DNA of 18,519 bases from UBA8752 sp036159995 (GTDB lineage: Bacteria > Bacteroidota > Bacteroidia > Flavobacteriales_D > Sanyastnellaceae), in contig JAYYEI010000020.1 in NCBI GenBank assembly GCA_036159995.1, positions 1-18,519 on the forward strand. Direction: 5' to 3'. The notes beneath the pieces were generated by a model, which was not told the DNA's origin, ran no database searches, and saw nothing but the letters and a program-made list of their open reading frames with translations. Numbering within the stretch: position 1 is the stretch's first letter; the number at the start of each line of letters is the position of its first letter. Positions 6,174 through 14,867 of this stretch are shown piece after piece. The position numbers and the translations under genes were made by a program.

Positions 6174-8660
6174 ATGCCGAAGTTCCCCTTCCCCGTGGCA
6201 TCGACCGCCCTGCTGTTGGGCCTTGCATTGTCCTCCTGCTCCGAACCGAAAACCGGGGTCTGGACCGACGAGGGGCAGCTCTTCACGGAAGACGGCCCCT
6301 ACTTCATCCAAGGGGTCTGCTACCACCCCGTCCCCGTAGGAAAGGAGACACGCAGCTTTGCATCGCTGACGCAGGACCTCGCCCTCATGCACGACTTGGG
6401 CGTCAACACCATCCGGGTCTACGAGCCCATCGCCTCCGCCGCGGTGCTCGACGAGATTGACGCCGCCGGCCTCTCGGTCATCCTCGGATTCGGGTACGAC
6501 CAGGACGGCGTCTTCGACCTGAAGTCGGGGACCTACCTCGACTACGTCCAGCAGTTCAAATCCCACCCGGCCATCCTGTGCTGGGAGCTGGGCAACGAGT
6601 ACAACTACCATCCAGAGTGGTTCGACGGATCGCTGGACGTCTGGTACGAGACGCTGAAGGCCGCGTCCGCCGCCATTCAGGCGGAAGACCCCCACCACCC
6701 CGTCTCCACGGCCCACGGCGAGGTGCCGGATGACGCCCTGCTCGCCGAGATGACGGACATCGACCTCTGGGGAATCAACACCTACCGCTGGGATGTCTCG
6801 TACACGGCCGCATTGGACTTCGCTCAGCGGAGCGACAAGGCCATGTACTTCTCCGAAATCGGGGCAGACAGCTACATGAAGGCGGCCGCACCGGGCTACG
6901 ACCCAGGCGAAAACCAAGGCGCACAAGCCGATGCAACGCGCGCCCTGTTGGCTCCCCTCTTCTCCGATTCGGTCCCCTCGGCCGGCGTGGCCGTCTTCTC
7001 CTTCACTGACGGCTGGTGGAAGGCCGGCCACCCCGACCGGCAGGACGTCGGCGGTTGGGCCCCGGCCAGCAGCGGCGTTCCGTATGACGGCGCGCCCAAC
7101 GAAGAGTACTGGGGACTCGTGAACGTCGACCGCACCCCCAAGGAAGCCTACGCCGTGGTCCACTCTTTCTTCCACGGCAACACCCCCACACGCATGACGG
7201 ACGGAAAACGCAAGAAAGCGGTCTACGAAACCTCGCGCCACGGTGGGCGGTTCCACGCGCTGGCCCAGGACACCATCGACCAATGGAACGCGGCGGACGC
7301 AGCAGGAACAGAAGACGTCCGCATCCGCGTGTACCCCGACCAGAGGAAGCAGACCATCAAAGGATTTGGCGGATCCTTCACCGACGCCTCGGCCTACCTC
7401 GTCCACCAAATGAGTCCGGAACAGCGCCAGCGCATCCTCGAGGCCTACTTCTCCCAAATGGGCGCCAACTACAGCCTCACCCGAACGCACATGAACTCGT
7501 GCGATTTCTCGCGCTTCCACTACAGCTCTGCCCCCGTGGAAGGCGACCTGGCGCTGGAGCACTTCACCGTGGAGCAAGACCGCGAGTTCCTGTTCCCCAT
7601 GATCCAATCCGCCCAGGCCATCTCCAAGGACGGCTTCCAGGTCATCGCCTCCCCGTGGACCGCCCCGCCGTGGATGAAGGACAACGGCGATTGGGTCGGC
7701 GGGCGCCTGCTCAAAGAGATGCAGCCCACGTGGGCGCAGTTCTTCGTCAAGTACGCCCAGGCCTGCGAGGCAGAGGACATTCCCCTGTGGGGCTTCACCG
7801 TGGAGAACGAACCGCACGGCAACGGCAACAACTGGGAGAGCATGCTCTACACGCCGGATGAAATGACGGAGTTCGTGCGGGACCACCTCGGCCCTGCCCT
7901 TGAAGCAGGCGGCCTCGGCCACCTGAACGTGCTCGGCTATGACCAGAACCGGGCTGGGCTGGAGGAATGGACGTCCTCGATGTACCGCGATTCCGCCAGC
8001 GCGAAGCACTTCGCCGGCACCGCCGTCCACTGGTATGAGAGCACCTACGACTACTTTCCCAACGAGCTGGACCGGGCGCACGAAGCGGCGCCGGAGAAGC
8101 TGCTCGTCCAGACCGAAGGCTGCATCGACGCCGAAGTGCCCGTTTGGCAGGACGACGACTGGTATTGGCAAAAGGAGGCCACCGACTGGGGCTTCACCTG
8201 GCGGGAGGAGGAGAAGAAATACCTCCACCCGAAGTACTCCCCGGTCAACCGCTACGCGCGGGACATCATCGGATGCCTGAACCATTGGGTCAACGGCTGG
8301 GTCGATTGGAACATGGTCCTCGACCGCCAGGGCGGGCCCAACTGGTTCAAGAACTGGTGCATCGCCCCGGTCATCGTCGACCCGGAACAGGACGAGGTCT
8401 ACTTCACGCCGCTCTACGACGTGATGTGCCACTTCAGCAAGTTCATCCGCCCCGGGGCCACCGTTCTGGCCTCCGAGTGCGCCGACAGCGAACTCATGGC
8501 CGTCGCGGCCGAAACCCCGGACGGTGGCCACGTCATTGTTTGCTTCAACCCAGGAGACACCCCCCGCACCGTGCGCATCGAAGGCCTGTCGGAAGACGTC
8601 CGCATCGAGCTCGACGCCCAAACCTTGCAAACGGTCATCCTCGCCCCTCAAGCCCCCTGA
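6174..8660 (+). CDS. Two-domain glycosidase lipoprotein: clan GH-A barrel fused to GH30
   Basis: 828-residue lipoprotein (lipobox L-S-S-C, Cys22) with two apparent catalytic modules. Residues about 28-335 form a clan GH-A TIM barrel with G-V-N-T-I-R-V-Y (76-83), acid/base E142 in W-E-L-G-N-E and a likely nucleophile E228 in Y-F-S-E-I-G; it recalls GH2-type barrels and GH72 glucanosyltransferases, but I cannot assign a family. Residues about 385-825 are GH30: I-K-G-F-G-G-S-F-T-D-A (395-405), N-S-C-D-F-S (441-446), acid/base E546 in T-V-E-N-E-P, nucleophile E648 in V-Q-T-E-G-C, then a short beta-domain. GH30 enzymes of laminarin loci remove beta-1,6 branches, so this protein may couple debranching with backbone cleavage. 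It begins 10 bases after the GH17 gene and is followed after 14 bases by the transporter. No internal stop or frameshift separates the halves. Confidence 0.87.
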   Translation: MPKFPFPVASTALLLGLALSSCSEPKTGVWTDEGQLFTEDGPYFIQGVCYHPVPVGKETRSFASLTQDLALMHDLGVNTIRVYEPIASAAVLDEIDAAGLSVILGFGYDQDGVFDLKSGTYLDYVQQFKSHPAILCWELGNEYNYHPEWFDGSLDVWYETLKAASAAIQAEDPHHPVSTAHGEVPDDALLAEMTDIDLWGINTYRWDVSYTAALDFAQRSDKAMYFSEIGADSYMKAAAPGYDPGENQGAQADATRALLAPLFSDSVPSAGVAVFSFTDGWWKAGHPDRQDVGGWAPASSGVPYDGAPNEEYWGLVNVDRTPKEAYAVVHSFFHGNTPTRMTDGKRKKAVYETSRHGGRFHALAQDTIDQWNAADAAGTEDVRIRVYPDQRKQTIKGFGGSFTDASAYLVHQMSPEQRQRILEAYFSQMGANYSLTRTHMNSCDFSRFHYSSAPVEGDLALEHFTVEQDREFLFPMIQSAQAISKDGFQVIASPWTAPPWMKDNGDWVGGRLLKEMQPTWAQFFVKYAQACEAEDIPLWGFTVENEPHGNGNNWESMLYTPDEMTEFVRDHLGPALEAGGLGHLNVLGYDQNRAGLEEWTSSMYRDSASAKHFAGTAVHWYESTYDYFPNELDRAHEAAPEKLLVQTEGCIDAEVPVWQDDDWYWQKEATDWGFTWREEEKKYLHPKYSPVNRYARDIIGCLNHWVNGWVDWNMVLDRQGGPNWFKNWCIAPVIVDPEQDEVYFTPLYDVMCHFSKFIRPGATVLASECADSELMAVAAETPDGGHVIVCFNPGDTPRTVRIEGLSEDVRIELDAQTLQTVILAPQAP

Positions 8661-8674
8661 ACACCCAAACCGTC

Positions 8675-10105
8675 ATGGCCAACTCACCTTCGACCACCGC
8701 CGTCCCCATGGGGCAGAAAATCGCCTTCGGCTTCGGCATGCTGGCCAACCAGATGTTTCCCGCCGCCTTGGGTGTGTTCATCATTGTGTTGGTCCAAGAC
8801 CTCGGCTTCGCCGCCATGCTGTGGGGCATCATCCAGTTCCTGCCGCGCATTTTCGACGCCATCACCGACCCCATCATGGGGTTCATCTCCGACAACACGC
8901 GGTCCAAATACGGCCGACGCCGGCAGTACGTCTTCATTGGCGGCATCCTCATGGGCCTCGCCTACATCGCCATGTGGCAACTGCACAAAGGCGATGGGGT
9001 CACCTACAACTTCATCTACTTTCTGAGCTGGTCGCTCGTCTTCTACCTGGGCCTGACCATCTTCAGCGTTCCCTACGTGGCCATGGGCTACGAGATCAGT
9101 GAGGACTTTCACGAGCGGACGCAGATCATGGCCGTTGCCCAGTTCATCGGGCAGTGGGCTTGGGTCATCGCTCCTTGGTTCTGGGTTATCCTGTATGACC
9201 CCAGCTGGTTCCCGGGAGGTGCCGGTGCCGGCGTGCGCGAATTGTCCATCTGGGTCGCCATTCCCTGCACCCTGTTTGCCCTCGTCCCCGCCCTCTTCCT
9301 GAAGAGCCAATCCACCCTCGACCGGACCGACTTCGCCCCCATCAATGCCGCCGCCATCCTGAGCAGCGTGGGCAAGATCTTCTCGTCGGCGTTCGAGGCC
9401 TTCCGCATCAAGCAGTTCCGCCAGATCGCCGGGGCGACGTTCCTGATTTTCAACTCCTTCAACGTCATCGCGGCCTTCACGTTTCTGATCATCGTGCACC
9501 ACATGTTCAACAGCGATCCGGCCAGCGCGGGCACCTGGCCTGCGATGCACGGCTCGGTGGGCGCCTTGATCACGACCTTCCTCGTCATCCCCGTGGTCAC
9601 CTTCCTGTCCAAAAAGCTCGGCAAGAAGCGGGCCTTCATGGTGTGTCAGGGCATTTCCATGATCGGGTACATCCTGTTCTGGTTTCTCTTCATCCCCGGA
9701 AAGCCCTACCTCTTCCTCTTCGCCCTGCCATTCCACTCCTTCGGCATTGGCAGCCTGTTTACCATCATGATGAGCATGACCGCGGACGTCTGTGACCTCG
9801 ATGAGCTCAACACAGGCCAGCGCCGCGAAGGCGTGCTCGGAGCCGTTTACTGGTGGATGGTGAAGCTCGGCTTCGGCGTGGCCGCCTTGCTCAGCGGGGC
9901 CATCCTGTCGTTTGTCGGATTTGATGCGGCCAACGTCACCGAATCGGCCGTCACCGGCATGCGGGCCTTCTACTCCCTCCTGCCCATCGCAGGCGTCATT
10001 GGCGCCTTGCTGATCATGAAGAACTATGACATCACAGAGGAGCGCGCCGCCCAATTGAAGGAAGAGCTCGCCCAGAAGCGCGCTGAACTCGCCAACGCTG
10101 GCTGA
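8675..10105 (+). CDS. GPH/MelB-family sugar-cation symporter (MFS)
   Basis: Inner-membrane transporter of 476 residues with about twelve hydrophobic segments. The family signature lies near residues 61-83: D-A-I-T-D-P-I-M-G-F-I-S-D followed by G-R-R-R. The C-terminal half carries the matching D-L-D-E-L-N-T-G-Q-R-R-E-G motif before the last helices. The cytoplasmic tail is a charged helix rich in Glu, Lys and Ala. It most likely imports beta-gluco-oligosaccharides or glucose made by the upstream hydrolases, with Na+ or H+. The ATG at 8675 follows the GH30 stop by 14 bases; the frame extends further upstream only because the overlapping GH30 sequence is open in this frame. Last main gene of the operon, and the only transporter in it. 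Substrate is inferred from context. Confidence 0.9.
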   Translation: MANSPSTTAVPMGQKIAFGFGMLANQMFPAALGVFIIVLVQDLGFAAMLWGIIQFLPRIFDAITDPIMGFISDNTRSKYGRRRQYVFIGGILMGLAYIAMWQLHKGDGVTYNFIYFLSWSLVFYLGLTIFSVPYVAMGYEISEDFHERTQIMAVAQFIGQWAWVIAPWFWVILYDPSWFPGGAGAGVRELSIWVAIPCTLFALVPALFLKSQSTLDRTDFAPINAAAILSSVGKIFSSAFEAFRIKQFRQIAGATFLIFNSFNVIAAFTFLIIVHHMFNSDPASAGTWPAMHGSVGALITTFLVIPVVTFLSKKLGKKRAFMVCQGISMIGYILFWFLFIPGKPYLFLFALPFHSFGIGSLFTIMMSMTADVCDLDELNTGQRREGVLGAVYWWMVKLGFGVAALLSGAILSFVGFDAANVTESAVTGMRAFYSLLPIAGVIGALLIMKNYDITEERAAQLKEELAQKRAELANAG

Positions 10106-10107
10106 CC

Positions 10108-10155
10108 ATGAAGTTGATGAACATGTCCTACCGCAAGGACAAGCGCAAATTCTGA
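10108..10155 (+). CDS. Possible 15-residue basic peptide after the symporter
   Basis: A short frame reading MKLMNMSYRKDKRKF starts 2 bases after the symporter stop and ends in TGA, 16 bases before the convergent M1 peptidase stop codon. Six of 15 residues are Lys or Arg. Its position as the operon's last frame is suggestive, but a frame this short is easily random. A 5-base inverted repeat (AGCGC 10142-10146 with GCGCT 10156-10160) overlaps its end and could be a weak terminator stem, without a T-run. Confidence 0.13.
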   Translation: MKLMNMSYRKDKRKF

Positions 10156-10171
10156 GCGCTCCCCTCCGACT

Positions 10172-12682
10172 TCATTCCAACACCAACCGCGAGGTGCCGC
10201 ACGGTTCCCCTGCAGCATCCGTCCAGACGAGCACCACGGTGCCCCGTGGCCAGGCCGTCACATCCAACGGGGTGGTGCCCGACTGTACGCCGCTTGCCCG
10301 ATGGAGTTCCCGGCCCGCCACGTCTTGAACGGACAGGTTCGTGGCCTCTTCCGGCCACACCACATTCACTTCGTCCCGGGCGGGATTGGGGAAGACCCAT
10401 TGCTCCGCCGTGTTCTCGGAATCCAATGGCTCCACCCCTACGGAGACGTCGCCATTGGCGAAAGCGTACTGCCCCCGACGCAGGCGGGAGACCTTGAAGA
10501 CCCCGCCGCCATTGAAGGCTGAGCCCATCTGAATCTCGTAGTCGGGGTACTCCACCCACGGATCGGCCGGAGTCGCCCGCCACGCGAGAAAGGCATCCGC
10601 TTCGGTATCGCCGTACAGGGCGAAATCCAGTTCATTTTCATTGCCGCCGCGGTAGGTGAACCGGGCGTCCAGCAGGAGCCCTTCGTCAGGCCACAATCCG
10701 TCGATGGTCCAGAAGTGAGTTCCGCTGATCTCCTCCACGTAGGGCGCCATCTCCGCCGGGGTCTCCCCCGGTGCGCCATCTGCACCAGCCCAGTGGTGCT
10801 CGACGCGGACCAAGGCACTGTCGCCCGCATTGATCTCATCGCATCCGATACGCAGGTCCACCCACGGCAGGTTCTGCAGGGAGCTCGTCTCCGAAATCCA
10901 GTAGTCGAGGTCCATGCGTCCTTGGTTCAAGCGTCCCTCGGCATTGAGCGCCACCATGGCCGGCTGCAGGTCGGTCACGACCTCCGCGGTGGCGTACTGC
11001 CCACTCACCACAATCTGGGCGACCTCGCGCTGGCCGGCGAGGTCCCACACCGTCACGTCCAGCGGCTCGTTGTCGTGGTGGTTCTCACACGCCCGCAGCT
11101 TCTGCTGCAGGTGGAGCGTGGTCACATATCCCGGCACCTCGCCGGGCACCGCGGTGATGGCGCTGTCGAGGACCCACGTCGAAAAGCCCGGCTGGCGGAT
11201 GTGCGCGTCGAACCACGGCGTCAGGTCGACCCCGGTGGCCTCCTCCCACGCCGCCTCGAGCGTCACGTCGTCGAGCGCGCCCCCATACTGGGCTGCGAGC
11301 ACCGCCTGCCCGCCCTGGCGAAACAGGTCATCCCCGAGGTAGTTGCGCAGGTTGTGGACCACCGAAGCGCCCTTGTTGTAGCTGTGGCGCCCGTAGATCT
11401 CGGCATCCGGCATCGGCGACAGCGCCCAGAAGCCGAGGTCGTCGATGTGCGCCTGCTCCAGCACGAACTGCTGGTTGTCCTTGACCATCTCAATGAACGC
11501 CTCCCGGCCGCTCAGCCGCTCCTCGAACAGGTGACTCGAGTACTCGGCGAAGCCCTCCTTGATCCACATGTGGTTGTGCAGCAGCGGCGAGACCATGTCC
11601 CCCCACCAATGGTGGCCAAGCTCGTGTCCATAGAGCCCCTCGTTCTGGAAGTTGCTCTGCTCGAGCATGGACAGCGGATAGGCGATGTTGGTCGGATGCT
11701 CCATCGCGCCCTGTGGAGTGATGACGTAACCAACCCGTTGCCAGGCATGCGGTCCCCACCAATCCTCCATGGCGTCGATGCAGACGCCGAGGTCGACGAA
11801 GCGGTTCTTCATCTGCTGCAGGTTGCCGGGCTTGGCCGTCAGGCGAATGGGCACCTCGCCGTACACGCCCACATGGGTGGTGTCCCAATCCTGATAGTTC
11901 GCCACGGCGATGGCGCTCAGGTACGTGGGAATGGGCTGCGGCATGTCATAGACGCGGCGGATCGTGTCGCCCCCGAGGCTGTCGACCTGCACGAGGTCCC
12001 CCTGTCCGTGGAAGCGCTTCCCTCCCGCGCTGGTGATGCCGTAGGTGTAGGCCGCGCGCTCGCGGAATTGATCGAAGCAGGGATACCACGCCTTGCCGTG
12101 GTTCGGCGGGATGGTGGTCAAACCAATGCCCAAGCTGTAGATGTAGTCCCCTGTCAGGGACATGCCGCCCCAATAGGGGTCCTTGCCGGGCTGGCCCTGG
12201 TAATGGAGTCCGACGACCTGCGGACCAGCCGCCTGCCATCCCCCATCGGGCGCCTCCACGAAGACGCTGTCGCCGACCTGATCGAAGCCCCACGCCGCGC
12301 CGTCCACGGTCAGGGAATCCACCACGAGCTCGCCGTGCAGGTCGAACCACAGGTTGGTGGCGCCCGCCTCCAACGTCTCGAAGGTGATGTGGGCCGAGCC
12401 CGTGACCTGAAGGGATGACGCAGTGGTCACATCGAGCTCCAAACCGTAGTGCTGCACATCGAAGGAGTCGCTGCGCGCCAACGAGCCCGACATGTCGAAG
12501 TTCTCGTTGGCCGACGCGGCGCGGGCCGCCCAACGGGCCTCGAAAGGCTGGTGGGCGTGCCGACATCCATGATGGGTCAAATCACGCGGAAGGGTCCGAC
12601 GCAGAACGGGCCCGTCTCCCTGGGGGAAAACGGACCCGTTCATGGCTGCCATCAGCAGCAGTGCGAGGAAGAAACGGGGCAT
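10172..12682 (-). CDS. M1-family zinc metallopeptidase with T9SS sorting domain
   Basis: 836-residue exported aminopeptidase-like enzyme. The N-terminus is a signal peptide (M-P-R-F-F-L-A-L-L-L-M-A-A). Zinc ligands are H353 and H357 of H-E-L-G-H, with E376 eighteen residues on in W-I-K-E-G-F-A-E-Y; E354 is the catalytic base. The exopeptidase motif reads G-A-M-E-H (325-329), with His where the classical GAMEN has Asn. An M1-type beta-domain lies before the catalytic domain. Residues about 759-836 form a type A T9SS sorting domain (W-V-F-P-N-P-A-R-D-E-V-N-V ... R-L-V-L-E), so the protein should cross the outer membrane and be released or anchored on the surface. It follows the beta-helix T9SS gene by 37 bases on the same strand and may share its transcript. 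A role in extracellular peptide breakdown is inferred. Confidence 0.93.
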   Translation of the reverse strand: MPRFFLALLLMAAMNGSVFPQGDGPVLRRTLPRDLTHHGCRHAHQPFEARWAARAASANENFDMSGSLARSDSFDVQHYGLELDVTTASSLQVTGSAHITFETLEAGATNLWFDLHGELVVDSLTVDGAAWGFDQVGDSVFVEAPDGGWQAAGPQVVGLHYQGQPGKDPYWGGMSLTGDYIYSLGIGLTTIPPNHGKAWYPCFDQFRERAAYTYGITSAGGKRFHGQGDLVQVDSLGGDTIRRVYDMPQPIPTYLSAIAVANYQDWDTTHVGVYGEVPIRLTAKPGNLQQMKNRFVDLGVCIDAMEDWWGPHAWQRVGYVITPQGAMEHPTNIAYPLSMLEQSNFQNEGLYGHELGHHWWGDMVSPLLHNHMWIKEGFAEYSSHLFEERLSGREAFIEMVKDNQQFVLEQAHIDDLGFWALSPMPDAEIYGRHSYNKGASVVHNLRNYLGDDLFRQGGQAVLAAQYGGALDDVTLEAAWEEATGVDLTPWFDAHIRQPGFSTWVLDSAITAVPGEVPGYVTTLHLQQKLRACENHHDNEPLDVTVWDLAGQREVAQIVVSGQYATAEVVTDLQPAMVALNAEGRLNQGRMDLDYWISETSSLQNLPWVDLRIGCDEINAGDSALVRVEHHWAGADGAPGETPAEMAPYVEEISGTHFWTIDGLWPDEGLLLDARFTYRGGNENELDFALYGDTEADAFLAWRATPADPWVEYPDYEIQMGSAFNGGGVFKVSRLRRGQYAFANGDVSVGVEPLDSENTAEQWVFPNPARDEVNVVWPEEATNLSVQDVAGRELHRASGVQSGTTPLDVTAWPRGTVVLVWTDAAGEPCGTSRLVLE

Positions 12683-12719
12683 GGCGGCAAGATACGCGCC
12701 GCCCCGGCTCAGCTCAGCC

Positions 12720-14285
12720 TCAGCGGACGATGAAGCGCTCGCGGCCGATCACGCCCTCGGCGTTCCAGACCACGAGGTAGGCGCCGGCCGTCCATCCCCG
12801 AGTCGGAATGGTGGCCTCGCCTGCGAGGACCTCACCTGCCCAAACCAAGGCACCGGTCATGGTGCGCACCTCCAAGGTGGCCCCGGCTTCAAGGCCGGCC
12901 ACACGCAGGTCACCGCGGGTGGGGTTCGGCCACAGCGTCACCGCGGCGACAGCCACCGTCTCCACACTGTTGATCGTGCCCTGACCGCCGAAGAGATTGA
13001 TGGCGTCGCAGAACGTCCAGCCCAAGGCCCAGTCGTGTCCGGAACCGGCGCCGCACTCCACGTTGAGGGTGTCGGTGGCGGTGGTGCCGCTGGCATCGAA
13101 GGCAAACGTGTAGTCCACCGCGAAGTCATTGTCGACAACGATGTTGTTGGCGGCAGCGTAAGCGGCAAGCTGGTCGTCGCCATCGGCCACTTCCTCGCCG
13201 TCGTAATCGAGTGCAGCGTCGCCCACCACCGTGATGTCCATCAGGGTCAGGTCACCGGCGATCCATCGGTCGAAGGCGTCCTCCGGGGTCTCCTTGTCTT
13301 CGATCTCGATGCCTTCGCTCACGTTGGTGATCACGGCATTGGACACGTGGCCACCGGAACCGTTGCGGAAGAGCAGGCCCTGGTTGCCACCCACACCCAC
13401 GATGGTCCAACCGGCCACGGTCGGCGTGGCAAAGGGCATCTCGTCGGCGGACACGTTGCCGTCGTCGGAGTCGTCTCCGTCCAGCTCACCACCACGGTCG
13501 CCCACGCTGGCCACTTGGTCCTGAATCACGAGCCAGTTGGCGTTGGCGTCACCGTGGTAGCCTTGGTCCCAGTCGAAGCTGTCATCACCGCAGAAGGCCA
13601 CGATGGCGTTGGTCACGGACACGGCGCCACCAAAGAACTCGATGCCGTCGTCGAGGTTAGAGACCACCTCCACGTAATCGACCACCGTGCCGGATCCAAC
13701 GCCGGCGAAGGTGATGCCGTTGATTTCGTTGGCTGCACCGAGCTCAGCGCCACCATGTCGAACGGACACGTAGCGGAGGACTCCGCTGTTGTCGGTGTCG
13801 TCTTCACCTCCGTAGGAAGCCTGGTCGTTGTCGGCCGGAATGCCCTCCACCTGGGCGACACCGCCGAAGTTGGTGGTGGCGTTGCCGAGGACGATGAGTC
13901 CACCCCATTGGCCGCGGGTGTCGTAGGACACGGAGCCATCGAGCGGGTCGGCCTCGTAGGTCATGATGATGGGGCAATCGGCCGTGCCGTCGGCGATGAT
14001 CTGGCCGCCACGGGAGACGATCAGGGCTGCAGCGTCCGCGCCAGAACCAGCCGCTCCCTTGACCACCGTACCGGCGTCGATGGTGAGCACTTGGCCGTCT
14101 TGTACGAAGACGTAGCCGTCGATCACGTAAGTATTGTCACAAGTCCAGTTCGTCGTGCCAGTGCCACCAGCGGAAACCGTGACAATCGGACGGTCAGCCA
14201 CAGGCGGGCAGTCACACTGGGCTTGGGCCACATTGACCGAAGCAAAAAGGAAAGCAAAGAGGGAAAGGGTAGCGATGTGTCGCAT
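12720..14285 (-). CDS. T9SS-exported right-handed beta-helix surface protein
   Basis: 521 residues with a signal peptide cleaved after V-A-Q-A-Q (about residue 23), leaving a Cys-rich start (C-D-C-P-P). The body is rich in Gly, Asp, Val and Thr, with recurring short beta strands such as G-Q-V-L-T-I-D-A-G-T-V-V-K-G and N-G-I-T-F-A-G-V-G-S-G-T-V-V-D-Y-V-E-V-V, the pattern of a parallel beta-helix. Several acidic loops (G-G-E-D-D-T-D-N, E-L-D-G-D-D-S-D-D-G-N) could bind calcium. Residues about 447-521 are a type A T9SS sorting domain (L-W-P-N-P-T-R-G-D-L-R-V ... G-R-E-R-F-I-V-R). No catalytic residues typical of a polysaccharide lyase are evident, so adhesion, structure or glycan binding are all possible. 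The M1 peptidase gene lies 37 bases downstream. Export is well supported; function is unknown. Confidence 0.88.
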   Translation of the reverse strand: MRHIATLSLFAFLFASVNVAQAQCDCPPVADRPIVTVSAGGTGTTNWTCDNTYVIDGYVFVQDGQVLTIDAGTVVKGAAGSGADAAALIVSRGGQIIADGTADCPIIMTYEADPLDGSVSYDTRGQWGGLIVLGNATTNFGGVAQVEGIPADNDQASYGGEDDTDNSGVLRYVSVRHGGAELGAANEINGITFAGVGSGTVVDYVEVVSNLDDGIEFFGGAVSVTNAIVAFCGDDSFDWDQGYHGDANANWLVIQDQVASVGDRGGELDGDDSDDGNVSADEMPFATPTVAGWTIVGVGGNQGLLFRNGSGGHVSNAVITNVSEGIEIEDKETPEDAFDRWIAGDLTLMDITVVGDAALDYDGEEVADGDDQLAAYAAANNIVVDNDFAVDYTFAFDASGTTATDTLNVECGAGSGHDWALGWTFCDAINLFGGQGTINSVETVAVAAVTLWPNPTRGDLRVAGLEAGATLEVRTMTGALVWAGEVLAGEATIPTRGWTAGAYLVVWNAEGVIGRERFIVR

Positions 14286-14393
14286 GGTACTGGTTGTTGT
14301 GTGGCACGAAGAAATTGTGCGAATTCCTTTGTCATGTGAAGCGGCTTCGACCCGAATGTGAACCTTTCGTTATCCAGTCACGAACTTGCCGTC

Positions 14394-14867
14394 ATGGTCA
14401 CGCGAATGGTGCGCTTCCTCCTCTGTCTTGGGCTGTGCTGGGCACTCGGGACGCCCATGCAGGCCCAGCCTTGGCGGCAAGGCACCCCATCGGGAACGGC
14501 ATGGAGCCCCCTCTCCGACCGCCACCCCGCCATGCCTTTGTTGGACAGCCTCTTCCGCGCAGCACCGGATGCCGAGCACACGGTCCTTCCCACCCACGGA
14601 GGCGTCAACCGGGAAGGTCGACCGGTGTGGGGCCACCAGGTCCGGCGAGTGCACCAGACCGAAATATCCAAGGCCTACACCGGATGGACCCGCCAGATTC
14701 TCGTTGACAGCAACCACCGTTGGCGGTTCCAGCGCTTCCTGAAAGGATGGCTCGTCGAACAGGTCAGCTTCTACGCCGATGGCACCGCCGACCACCATTT
14801 CTACACCGACACCCTCGGCCGCAACGTCGGCAGCCAGCGCATGTGGCGCGACGACGGCCAGCCCTAA
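14394..14867 (+). CDS. Secreted MORN/YwqK-type repeat protein, truncated by in-frame TAA
   Basis: From the ATG at 14394 the frame encodes 157 residues up to a TAA at 14865-14867. The start gives a clean signal peptide (hydrophobic L-L-C-L-G-L-C-W-A-L, cleavage after M-Q-A). A GTG at 14358 or an ATG at 14406 are alternatives. The C-terminal part holds repeats of about 24 residues of the type aromatic-x-x-D-G ... F/Y ... G-R-x-x-G, as in MORN_2/YwqK repeat proteins. The stop falls inside the second repeat, directly after W-R-D-D-G-Q-P, and the repeat continues in the same frame beyond it. No toxin partner is adjacent. Divergent from the beta-helix gene, with about 108 bases between. Function unknown; probably a recently broken gene or a sequencing error. 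Confidence 0.65.
   Translation: MVTRMVRFLLCLGLCWALGTPMQAQPWRQGTPSGTAWSPLSDRHPAMPLLDSLFRAAPDAEHTVLPTHGGVNREGRPVWGHQVRRVHQTEISKAYTGWTRQILVDSNHRWRFQRFLKGWLVEQVSFYADGTADHHFYTDTLGRNVGSQRMWRDDGQP

Noticed and set aside
6099..8651. 850-codon open frame antisense to the GH17 end and the GH30 fusion gene
   Set aside because: Composition is Val/Gly/Arg/His-rich without domain motifs, as expected from the complement of GC-rich codons; the sense frame has clear catalytic motifs.
8144..8674. Upstream extension of the symporter frame into the GH30 gene
   Set aside because: The extension is Arg/Pro/His-rich out-of-frame GH30 sequence; the ATG at 8675 begins the recognisable transporter.
8684..10054. Antisense frame opposite the symporter
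   Set aside because: Very hydrophilic His/Asp/Glu/Gly-rich sequence mirroring membrane-helix codons, with no motifs.
10715..12418. Plus-strand frame opposite the M1 peptidase
   Set aside because: No start context or motif; the opposite strand carries HELGH and a T9SS domain.
12642..14339. Plus-strand frame opposite the beta-helix gene
   Set aside because: The repetitive Val/Gly/His composition mirrors the beta-helix codons on the other strand, which has a signal peptide and sorting domain.
14865..14867. TAA read as a sense codon (genetic code change or programmed readthrough)
   Set aside because: No other in-frame TAA or TAG is found inside the remaining genes, so reassignment is not supported; a point mutation is simpler.
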